Source: JBFAPK01 sp040676675 (lineage in GTDB: Bacteria; Actinomycetota; Actinomycetes; Mycobacteriales; Micromonosporaceae). From it: 64,000 nucleotides of DNA. The notes beneath the pieces were generated by a model. It was not told where the DNA came from. It saw only the letters and a program-made list of their open reading frames with translations, and made no database searches. A program made the translations under genes and the position numbers. Positions 1-7,353 of the stretch are shown here, one piece after another. The stretch is taken from positions 124,001 to 188,000 of the forward strand of contig NZ_JBFAPK010000007.1 in NCBI RefSeq assembly GCF_040676675.1. The letters run 5' to 3'. Every line of letters begins with the position of its first letter. Position 1 is the stretch's first letter.

Positions 1-1214
1 CCGGGGATCGAGGTCCGGCCGTGCAGGTCGGTACGGACACCGCCGGAGGCGTAGTGCGCGGCCGGCGCCACCGGGATCAGGTCGGTCGCGGGGTCCACCC
101 CGACCGCCAGGCAGGAGGCCACGATGGTCGGGAAGCGCCGCAGCAGGAACTCCCCGCCCAGGTGCCGCGCGTCCAGGTAGACGTGGTCCGTCCCCTCGGC
201 GAGCAGTACCCGGTGGATGCCCTTGGCGACCACGTCGCGCGGGGCCAGCTCGGCCAGTTCGTGCTGCCCCACCATGAAACGCTTGCCGTCGGAGTCGACC
301 AGGTGCGCGCCCTCCCCACGCAACGCCTCGGAGACCAGCGGCAGCTGGGCAACCCGCGCGGACCCGTTCCCCGCGACCGGGTCCGCGCCGGTCCCGGCGC
401 CGCCGGCCGGGGGCGCCATCAGCGCGGTGGGGTGGAACTGGACGAACTCCACGTCCGTGACGTCGGCCCCGGCCCGCAGCGCGAGGGCGACCCCGTCGCC
501 GGTCGAGACGACCGGGTTGGTGGTGGACGAGAAGATCTGGCCCATCCCGCCCGTGGCCAGTACGACCGCGCGGCCCAGGATCGCGCCCACCCCGTCCTCG
601 CTGCCCTCGCCGAGCACGTGCAGCGTGATGCCGCACGCGCGGGCCGGTTCGCCGGGCAGCGCCGGCGCGCGCAGCAGGTCGAGCACCAGCGCGTGCTCGA
701 CCAGCCGGATCCACGGGTCGCGGCCGACGGCGGCGTGCAGGGCGCGCTGGACCTCCGCCCCGGTGGCGTCCCCGCCGGCGTGCACGATCCGGTCGGCCCG
801 GTGGCCGCCCTCCCTGGTCAGCATGAGTGAGCCGTCCGGGTTGCGGTCGAACTCGGCCCCGGTACGCATCAGCTCGCGCAGCCGGGTCGGTCCCTCCTCC
901 ACCAGCACCCGTACCGCGGCCGGATCGCAGAGCCCGACCCCGGCGATCTCGGTGTCCGAGGCGTGCGCGGCCGGCGTGTCGAGCGGGTCGAGGACCGCCG
1001 CGATCCCGCCCTGGGCCCAGCGGGTGGAGCCGTCGTCGATGTTGACCTTGGTGACGACGGTGACGTGCAGTCCCGCCTCTCGCAGGTGCAGGGCGGCGGT
1101 CAGGCCGGCGATGCCGGACCCCACCACGATCACGTCCGTGGTCTCCACCCAGCCCGGGGCCGGCGCGGCCAGCAGGGCGGGTAACGCCGGTAGTTCAAGA
1201 GGTGGAAGTTCCAT
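1..1214 (-). CDS. nadB: L-aspartate oxidase NadB, 3' end outside window
   Basis: Flavoenzyme that oxidises L-aspartate to iminoaspartate, the first step of de novo NAD synthesis. Reading leftward from an ATG at 1214, the N-terminus has the FAD-binding beta-alpha-beta motif VVGSGIAGL at about residues 30-38, followed by STRWAQGGIAAV near residue 73, a hallmark of the NadB/succinate dehydrogenase flavoprotein family. About 404 codons are visible and the C-terminus lies beyond base 1. In actinobacteria nadC usually follows. It lies downstream of panC-panD on the same strand, so the pantothenate and NAD pathways are clustered here. Confidence 0.93.
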   Translation of the reverse strand, partial: MELPPLELPALPALLAAPAPGWVETTDVIVVGSGIAGLTAALHLREAGLHVTVVTKVNIDDGSTRWAQGGIAAVLDPLDTPAAHASDTEIAGVGLCDPAAVRVLVEEGPTRLRELMRTGAEFDRNPDGSLMLTREGGHRADRIVHAGGDATGAEVQRALHAAVGRDPWIRLVEHALVLDLLRAPALPGEPARACGITLHVLGEGSEDGVGAILGRAVVLATGGMGQIFSSTTNPVVSTGDGVALALRAGADVTDVEFVQFHPTALMAPPAGGAGTGADPVAGNGSARVAQLPLVSEALRGEGAHLVDSDGKRFMVGQHELAELAPRDVVAKGIHRVLLAEGTDHVYLDARHLGGEFLLRRFPTIVASCLAVGVDPATDLIPVAPAAHYASGGVRTDLHGRTSIP

Positions 1215-1403
1215 CCAACCAGTCAACCGCGCCGGGCGGCTCCCCCGCCGGCCGGGGCCGCAGAAAGTGCGCCAGCCCGCTCTCCTCGACGGCAAGGTCG
1301 ACCGGCGGGACGACCGACCAGCGGCACGGCCCTCTTCTCGGCGGCCCCCCTTCTCGCCGGACGGTCGACCGGCGGGACGGGCTCCGTCACGTGGGCGGCC
1401 GCC

Positions 1404-2306
1404 TCACCCCGTCTTGATGGGTAGGGCGGCCGGCCCGGCCCCCTTCAGCGACGCGGTCAGCGAGCGGTCGCTGAGCCACAGGTAACAGCGCACCCCGCGG
1501 TCGCCCGTACGCCACTGGTTGGGGGCCGCCGGCAGCGCCATGATGCCCGTGCGGTAGCGCAGGTTGCCGTCGTCCGGCACGCCCACGTACCGGGCGACCT
1601 GCTGCCAGCAGCCGGCGTAGAAGGGCACCCAGTCGCGGTCCGTCACGGGATAGGCGATGTCGGGGGCGGTCCAGACGCCGGTGAACTCGGCGTTGTGCGG
1701 CCGGGCGCAGTCGCTGGCCGGCATCGACTCGATCGTCTCGGCCCGGGTCAGCTTCGCGGCGTAGCAGCCCAGGTGCAGCGGCGAGGCCGACCGCAGGGCC
1801 CCGGCCAGGCTCGCCTCCCGGTTGACCGGGTCGCCGTTGTTCTCGACGTTGGCGACCTCGGACAGGTCGCAGCGGAACCAGCGCGCCCCGCCGTGCCACG
1901 CCTCCGCGGGCGGCACCGCCACCCCCAACCAGAGCCGGGCGGTGCGCCACGGGCCGCCGACGTACTCGCTCGCCCTGCCGTCGCACTCGGCGAAGGCGCC
2001 GCGCAGCTGCGCCGACCCCGGCTCCGGCGGCTCCGTGCGCTCGGCGTCGAGCCCGGTGAAGGTACCGACGTGCACGGTCTCCAGCCGGTGGCTGGTCGTG
2101 CACTCGACCGGGCTGAAGGAGGAGAGGTAGGGGATGGCGACGAAGCCCCCGGCGTGGCAGACGCCGGCCGGAGGTACGAATATCCGCGGCGCGCCCAGCG
2201 CGGCCCACCCGTCGGTCAGCTCGCCGTCCACTCCGGCCGGTAGGCCGCAGCCGCTGAGCAGCACACCCGTCACGCCGGCCAGTAGCAGGGTCCACCAACG
2301 ACGCAT
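1404..2306 (-). CDS. Septum formation family lipoprotein
   Basis: Predicted exported lipoprotein of 300 residues. The start MRRWWTLLL is chosen because GGGGAGG lies 8-9 bases upstream. It is followed by a hydrophobic segment and the lipobox LLSGC, placing the acylated Cys near residue 19. The mature part has the Cys/His pattern of the actinobacterial 'septum formation' domain: paired CTTSHRLE and CARPHNAE segments, each a Cys with a His and an acid a few residues later, and further cysteines that could form disulfides. The molecular role of the family is not established. It sits between panD and nadB. Confidence 0.72.
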   Translation of the reverse strand: MRRWWTLLLAGVTGVLLSGCGLPAGVDGELTDGWAALGAPRIFVPPAGVCHAGGFVAIPYLSSFSPVECTTSHRLETVHVGTFTGLDAERTEPPEPGSAQLRGAFAECDGRASEYVGGPWRTARLWLGVAVPPAEAWHGGARWFRCDLSEVANVENNGDPVNREASLAGALRSASPLHLGCYAAKLTRAETIESMPASDCARPHNAEFTGVWTAPDIAYPVTDRDWVPFYAGCWQQVARYVGVPDDGNLRYRTGIMALPAAPNQWRTGDRGVRCYLWLSDRSLTASLKGAGPAALPIKTG

Positions 2307-2435
2307 CGCGTACCTCCCCAGGGCACCCGCGCTCGGGTATGACACCTAGGGTAACCGGGCAAGCACGCAGAATACAGAGTCGCGTGCCCGGGCCGGTACG
2401 GCCGACGGAAGCCGGCCCGGGGCCGGGGAACGCCA

Positions 2436-2476
2436 CCCGGGATCGGGCGATGCCTGCCCCGGGATCGGGCGATGCC
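2436..2476. repeat. 22-bp direct duplication, two copies
   Basis: The 19-base string CCCGGGATCGGGCGATGCC occurs at 2436-2454 and again at 2458-2476, a 22-base period. It lies in the short gap between panD and the lipoprotein gene, just beyond the panD stop. No coding role is evident. Confidence 0.7.
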
Positions 2477-2480
2477 GCCG

Positions 2481-2906
2481 TTATCCCGCGACGGCCAGGT
2501 CCCCACGGACCGGGTCGCCCGCCATGCCGGGTACCACACCGGCCGGGTCGGCACCCAGCTCGATGATCCGGTTCGCGGCGTCCACGTGCACCACCCGCGG
2601 CTGGTACGACCGGGCGGTCGCGTCGTCCAACTGCGCGTACGAGATGAGGATGACCAGGTCGCCCGGGTGCACGAGGTGGGCGGCGGCGCCGTTGATGCCG
2701 ATCACGCCGCTGCCGCGCTCGCCCCGGATCACATAGGTCTCCAGCCGGGCCCCGTTGGTCACGTCCACGATGGCCACCTGCTCGCCGGGGAGCAGGTCGG
2801 CGGCGTCCATCAGGTCCTCGTCCACGGTGACCGAACCGACGTAGTGCAGGTCCGCCTGGGTCACCGTGGCACGGTGGATCTTGGATTTGAGCATGGTGCG
2901 AAGCAT
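2481..2906 (-). CDS. panD: Aspartate 1-decarboxylase PanD
   Basis: Pyruvoyl enzyme that makes beta-alanine from L-aspartate for pantothenate synthesis. From MLRTMLKSKIHRATVTQ the protein is 141 residues, typical of the family. The self-cleavage Gly-Ser lies in HYVGSVTVD (about residues 24-25), and Ser becomes the pyruvoyl group. The start at 2906 is preferred over an in-frame upstream start because GGGGAGGG lies about 8 bases before it. The gene follows panC with a gap of 66 bases and probably shares its transcript. Confidence 0.95.
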   Translation of the reverse strand: MLRTMLKSKIHRATVTQADLHYVGSVTVDEDLMDAADLLPGEQVAIVDVTNGARLETYVIRGERGSGVIGINGAAAHLVHPGDLVILISYAQLDDATARSYQPRVVHVDAANRIIELGADPAGVVPGMAGDPVRGDLAVAG

Positions 2907-2972
2907 TCGAATTCCCTCCCCGAAGTCAGCGGCACCGGCGTCGACCGTGGCTACGCCGGTCAAAGATCCGCC

Positions 2973-3929
2973 TCAGGCCAGCCGAACCGCGGCATTGTCG
3001 ATCAAACGGGTGTTACCGACCCAGGCCGCCACCAGCAGCCGCGCCGGCCCCGGCCCCCGGAACGGCGCCGGGTCCGTCACCGGACCCGAGCCCGGGCCCA
3101 GGTCGGAGCCCGGCTCGGGCTCCGGGCCCAGGTCGGGGTCGGCGAGCACCAGGTAGTCCAGCCGTACGCCGGGCGCGTTCTCCGGGAACGCCGCTCGCGC
3201 CTCCGCCAGCACCTCGTCGGGTCCCCGCCCCGCCTCGGCGGCCGCCGCGCCCGCCCGCAGCGCCGCGGACAGGCCCAGCGCCGCCCGACGCTCGGAGTCC
3301 GAGAGGTACCGGTTGCGACTGGAGAGGGCCAGCCCGTCCGGCTCGCGTACCGTCGGCACCCCGACGATCTCCACCGGCACGTCCAGGTCCCGCACCATCC
3401 GCCGGATGAGGGTGAGCTGTTGGTAGTCCTTCTCCCCGAAGTACGCCCGGTCGGGGCGGACGAGGTGGAGCAGCTTCAACACCACCGTCAGTACGCCGTG
3501 GAAGAAGCCCGGGCGGCTCGCCCCCTCGAACCGCTCGCCGAGCGGGCCGGGATTGACCCGTACCGCCGGCTCGCCCCCGGGATAGACCTCCTCGCGCGCG
3601 GGCGCGAACACCAGGTCGACCCCGGCCCGCCGGCAGACCTCCAGGTCCGCCTCGAAGGTGCGCGGGTAGCGGTCGAAGTCCTCGTTCGGCCCGAACTGCA
3701 GCGGGTTGACGAAGATCGTCGCGATCACGTGCGCGGCGCCGGCCCGGGCCGCCCGCAGCAGCGACTCGTGGCCCGAGTGCAACGCGCCCATGGTCATCAC
3801 GACGGCCACCGTGCCGGTCAGCGCCGACCGGGCCGCAGCGAGCTCCTCCCGGGTACGCACCACCCGCGGCGCGACCGAGCCGTTCTCCATCGCCGTACCG
3901 GCCCCGGCCGGGGCGTCGGTGCCGCTCAT
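2973..3929 (-). CDS. panC: Pantothenate synthetase PanC
   Basis: Joins pantoate and beta-alanine with ATP to form pantothenate. Nucleotidyltransferase signatures are clear: MTMGALHSGH (HIGH-type motif), FVNPLQFGPNEDFDRYPRT and ALSSRNRYLS. The protein is 318 residues, longer than the usual 280-300, because a Gly/Pro/Asp/Glu-rich stretch (GPEPEPGSDLGPGSGPV and neighbours) is inserted between the conserved LDYLVLADP and the final strand LLVAAWVGNTRLIDN. The ATG at 3929 overlaps the preceding gene's stop as ATGA and has AGGAG upstream, so the two are translationally coupled. Confidence 0.95.
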   Translation of the reverse strand: MSGTDAPAGAGTAMENGSVAPRVVRTREELAAARSALTGTVAVVMTMGALHSGHESLLRAARAGAAHVIATIFVNPLQFGPNEDFDRYPRTFEADLEVCRRAGVDLVFAPAREEVYPGGEPAVRVNPGPLGERFEGASRPGFFHGVLTVVLKLLHLVRPDRAYFGEKDYQQLTLIRRMVRDLDVPVEIVGVPTVREPDGLALSSRNRYLSDSERRAALGLSAALRAGAAAAEAGRGPDEVLAEARAAFPENAPGVRLDYLVLADPDLGPEPEPGSDLGPGSGPVTDPAPFRGPGPARLLVAAWVGNTRLIDNAAVRLA

Positions 3930-4972
3930 GCCACCCGCTCCTGGTCCCGCGCGGCGTCGTGGCGCCGGGCCTCCCAGTTCCGCCGGGAACCGTCCCGCCG
4001 ACCGGGTTCCCGGTCGTCCCGCTCGGCGAGCACCCCGAGCAGCGACGCGGCGTCGAGCGGGCGCAACCGTCCGGCGGCCAGCGCCCGGTCGGCGGTGCGC
4101 CGGGCCAGCGCGAGGTAGACCGGTACCGACTCCGGCGCGGCGGCGGCGAGCCGTTCCAGGTGGCGCGCCACGGTGCCCGCGTCGCCGCGCGAGACCGGGC
4201 CGGTCAGCGCCGCGTCGCCGAGCTGGAGGGTGTTCTCCAGGGCGGCCCGCAGCAGCGGTCCGAGCACCCGCTCGGGCTCCGCCACGCCCGCGTCGCGCAG
4301 CCGGTCCAGCGCCTCGTTCACGAGCGTGACCAGGTGGTTCGCCCCGTGCGCCAGCGCCGCGTGGTAGAGCGGCCGGTCCGGCTCGGCGATCCACTCGGGC
4401 ACCCCGCCGAGGTCCGCCACCAGCCGCGCGGCGAGCGGGCGCAGCGCCGCCGGGGCGGTGACGCCGTACGAGATGCCGGCCAGCCGGGCCAGGTCGTCGG
4501 CGGTGCCCGTGAAGGTCATCGCGGGGTGCACCGCCAGCGGCAGGGCGCCCACGGCGGCGGCCGGCGCGAGCGCGGCCAGGCCGTGCGCGCCGGAGGTATG
4601 CATGATCACTTGACCGGGTCGCAGGGCCCGGGTCTCGGCGAGCCCGGTGACCACCGGCACGAGCGCGTCGTCCGGTACGGCGACGAGCAGCAGATCGGTC
4701 GCCGTGCGGGCCACGGCGTCGCCCGGAAGATTGACCGCGCCGGGCAACAGCCGCCCGATCCGGGAGCGGGCGGCGGTGGAGACGCCCGAGGCCGCGACCA
4801 CCCGGTGGCCGGCGGCGGCCAGCGCGGCACCGAGGACGGCGCCCACCCGGCCGGCACCCAGCACGCCCACGACCAGGCGGCGGGACGGAATGACGGGGCC
4901 GGCGGCGGCCGGCGGGACGGGCCCGACGGCCCGGTCCGGGGCGGCCGAGGGCCCGCGCGTCGATGCGCTCAT
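3926..4972 (-). CDS. Rossmann-like DUF2520 protein, possible ketopantoate reductase role
   Basis: NAD(P)-binding Rossmann protein with a C-terminal DUF2520 helical domain, 348 residues from MSAST. The dinucleotide motif VGVLGAGRVGAVLG lies at about residues 36-49, then the conserved VAVPDDAL and GALPLAVHPAMTF. The family resembles 6-phosphogluconate dehydrogenase and ketopantoate reductases. The equivalent gene stands upstream of panC in M. tuberculosis. Its 4-base overlap with panC suggests a role in pantothenate synthesis, perhaps reduction of ketopantoate, but that is inference. The 30-residue N-terminus before the fold is Pro/Ala-rich and may be mis-started. Confidence 0.85.
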   Translation of the reverse strand: MSASTRGPSAAPDRAVGPVPPAAAGPVIPSRRLVVGVLGAGRVGAVLGAALAAAGHRVVAASGVSTAARSRIGRLLPGAVNLPGDAVARTATDLLLVAVPDDALVPVVTGLAETRALRPGQVIMHTSGAHGLAALAPAAAVGALPLAVHPAMTFTGTADDLARLAGISYGVTAPAALRPLAARLVADLGGVPEWIAEPDRPLYHAALAHGANHLVTLVNEALDRLRDAGVAEPERVLGPLLRAALENTLQLGDAALTGPVSRGDAGTVARHLERLAAAAPESVPVYLALARRTADRALAAGRLRPLDAASLLGVLAERDDREPGRRDGSRRNWEARRHDAARDQERVA

Positions 4973-5172
4973 ATCGTGATCCAGTCCTCGAAAAGTGGGT
5001 ACCGGTCGATGGCAAGTATGCGCCGTTGTTACGGATCGGCGACAAGCCTGTGTGAAAACCTTCACCGCCCCACGGCCTCCACTAGCTGCCCCGCGAGCTG
5101 CCCCCCTGAGACTCCGCCGAGCCGCCCCGGCCGTAGGGTCGGCGGGGTGACGAGCCGTGAACGGTCGAGCGG

Positions 5173-6183
5173 GTGAGCGCCGCGGCCCGGCCCTGGCGGG
5201 CCGCGATGGCCGAGGCGCTCTACGGCCCCGGCGGGTTCTTCGTCTCCGGCGCCGGACCGGCCGCGCACTTCCGTACCAGCGCGCACGCCTCACCCGTCTT
5301 CGGCGCGGCGGTGCTGCGCCTGCTCGACCTCCTCGACGCGGCGCTCGGCCGGCCCGACCCGCTGGACGTCGTCGACGTCGGGGCCGGCCGCGCGGAACTG
5401 CTCGGCACCCTGGCCCGCCTCGCCCCGCCCGGACTGGCCCGCCGACTGCGGCTCACCGCGGTCGAACTCGCGCCCCGACCGGACCCGCCGCCGCCGGACG
5501 TGCGGTGGCGGGACACGCTGCCGAGCGGGGTGACCGGCCTGCTGGTCGCCACGGAATGGCTGGACAACGTACCGCTCGACGTCGCCGAGGTCGGCCCGGC
5601 GGGCTGGCACCGGGTCCTGGTCGACCCGGCGACCGGTACCGAGTCGACGGGCGGGGTGCTCGGGCCGGCCGAGGCCGACTGGCTGGCGCGGTGGTGGCCG
5701 GCGGTGCCGGGCGGGCGCGCCGAGATCGGGCTGAGCCGCGACGCCGCCTGGGCCGAGGCGGTGGCCGCCGTCGACCGGGGGCTGGCCCTCGCCGTCGACT
5801 ACGGCCACCTGACCGCCGAGCGTCCGCCGGAAGGCACGCTGACCGGGTACCTCGCCGGGCGCCAGGTGCCGCCGCTGCCCGACGGGTCGCGCGACGTCAC
5901 CGCGCACGTCGCGGTCGACTCCGCCGCCGCGGCCGGGTCCGCCGCCGCGGGGCTGCCGTACACGCTGCTCCGGCAGCGGGACGCGCTGCGCGCGCTCGGG
6001 GTGGACGGGCGACGCCCGCCGCTGGCGCTGGCCGGTACCGACCCCGCCGGCTACGTACGCGCGCTCGCCACCGCCTCGGCCGCCGCCGAGCTGACCGAAC
6101 CCGCCGGGCTCGGCGGCCACTGGTGGATCCTGCAACCGGTCGGCGTCGATCCCGCCCCGCTCATGGCACGATGGCGGGCATGA
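5173..6183 (+). CDS. MidA/NDUFAF7-type SAM-dependent methyltransferase
   Basis: Class I methyltransferase of 336 residues. The N-terminus has the MidA-family pattern (MAEALYGPGGFFVSG, then HFRTSAHASPVFG). The SAM-binding loop is VVDVGAGRAELLG at about residues 65-77, and EWLDNVPLD matches the family 'NE-x-DA' region in degenerate form. Human NDUFAF7 in this family dimethylates an arginine of complex I subunit NDUFS2, the homologue of NuoD. Here the gene overlaps nuoD by four bases (ATGA), which strongly suggests the same substrate. The GTG start at 5173 lacks a good ribosome-binding site; an in-frame ATG at 5206 is an alternative. Confidence 0.85.
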   Translation: MSAAARPWRAAMAEALYGPGGFFVSGAGPAAHFRTSAHASPVFGAAVLRLLDLLDAALGRPDPLDVVDVGAGRAELLGTLARLAPPGLARRLRLTAVELAPRPDPPPPDVRWRDTLPSGVTGLLVATEWLDNVPLDVAEVGPAGWHRVLVDPATGTESTGGVLGPAEADWLARWWPAVPGGRAEIGLSRDAAWAEAVAAVDRGLALAVDYGHLTAERPPEGTLTGYLAGRQVPPLPDGSRDVTAHVAVDSAAAAGSAAAGLPYTLLRQRDALRALGVDGRRPPLALAGTDPAGYVRALATASAAAELTEPAGLGGHWWILQPVGVDPAPLMARWRA

Positions 6184-7334
6184 CCACCGAAGCCGGTGAC
6201 CTCCGCGAGCTGACCGTCGGTACCGGCGCGGGCCTCGACACGGCCGACATGGTCCTGAACATCGGCCCGCAGCATCCCTCCACGCACGGCGTGCTCCGGC
6301 TCAAGCTGGTCCTCGACGGCGAGCGGGTGATCAGCTGCGAGCCGGTCGTCGGCTACATGCACCGGGGCGCCGAGAAGCTCTTCGAGGTGCGCGACTACCG
6401 CCAGATCATCGTCCTGGCCAACCGGCACGACTGGCTCTCCGCCTTCGCCAACGAACTCGGCGTCGTGCTCGCCGTCGAGCGGCTGATGGGCATCGAGGTA
6501 CCGGAGCGGGCGGTCTGGCTGCGTACCGCGCTGGCCGAGCTGAACCGGGTGCTCAACCACCTGATGTTCCTCGGCTCGTACCCGCTGGAGATCGGCGCGA
6601 TCACGCCGGTCTTCTACGCGTTCCGGGAGCGCGAGACGCTGCAGGCGGTGCTGGAGGAGGTCTCCGGCGGGCGGATCCACTACATGTTCAACCGGGTCGG
6701 CGGGCTCAAGGAGGAGGTGCCCGCCGGTTGGACCCGCCGGGCCCGGGAGGCGATCGGCGAGGTACGGCGGCGCCTGCCCGACCTGGACAACCTGATCCGG
6801 CGCAACGAGATCTTCCTGGCCCGCACCGTCGGCGTCGGGGTGCTCTCCGCCGCGGAGGCCGCCGCCTTCGGCGCCTCCGGCCCGGTGGCCCGCGCCTCCG
6901 GGCTCGACCTCGACCTGCGCCGCGACGAGCCGTACCTGGCCTACGGCGCGCTGGACGTGCCGGTGGTCACCCGTACCGCCGGCGACTGCCACTCCCGCTT
7001 CGAGGTGCTGCTCGACCAGGTGTACGTCTCGCTCGACCTGGCGGAGCGCTGCCTCGACGAGGTGGACCGGATCACCGGCCCGGTCAACGTACGGCTGCCG
7101 AAGGTGGTCAAGGCCCCGGAGGGGCACACCTACGCCTGGACCGAGAACCCGCTCGGCATCAACGGCTACTACCTGGTCTCCCGGGGCGAGAAGACGCCCT
7201 GGCGGATGAAGCTGCGGACCGCCTCGTACGCCAACGTGCAGGCGCTCAGCACGCTGCTCCCCGGCTGTCTGGTACCGGACCTGATCGCCATCCTGGGCTC
7301 GATGTTCTTCGTCGTCGGCGACATCGACAAGTAG
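6180..7334 (+). CDS. nuoD: NADH-quinone oxidoreductase subunit D, stand-alone copy
   Basis: Complex I 49-kDa subunit of 384 residues that helps form the quinone site. Conserved blocks are present: NIGPQHPSTHGVLRL, GYMHRGAEKLFE, NRHDWLSA, the FNRVGG and GDCHSRFEV regions, and the C-terminal IAILGSMFFVVGDIDK. Arg62 in MHRG aligns with the arginine methylated by NDUFAF7 in mitochondria, and Arg82 (NRHDW) with a second cluster-N2 arginine. No other nuo genes are nearby. Actinobacteria often carry such a lone nuoD besides the full operon. ATG 6180 gives an ATGA overlap with the methyltransferase; ATG 6171 is also possible. Confidence 0.93.
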   Translation: MTTEAGDLRELTVGTGAGLDTADMVLNIGPQHPSTHGVLRLKLVLDGERVISCEPVVGYMHRGAEKLFEVRDYRQIIVLANRHDWLSAFANELGVVLAVERLMGIEVPERAVWLRTALAELNRVLNHLMFLGSYPLEIGAITPVFYAFRERETLQAVLEEVSGGRIHYMFNRVGGLKEEVPAGWTRRAREAIGEVRRRLPDLDNLIRRNEIFLARTVGVGVLSAAEAAAFGASGPVARASGLDLDLRRDEPYLAYGALDVPVVTRTAGDCHSRFEVLLDQVYVSLDLAERCLDEVDRITGPVNVRLPKVVKAPEGHTYAWTENPLGINGYYLVSRGEKTPWRMKLRTASYANVQALSTLLPGCLVPDLIAILGSMFFVVGDIDK

Positions 7335-7353
7335 CCGCCGGTCCCGGGACGGG

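Noticed and set aside
2307..2480. Promoter pair TTGCCC/TACCCG for the septum-formation lipoprotein
   Set aside because: The -10 candidate does not fit TANNNT; not enough support.
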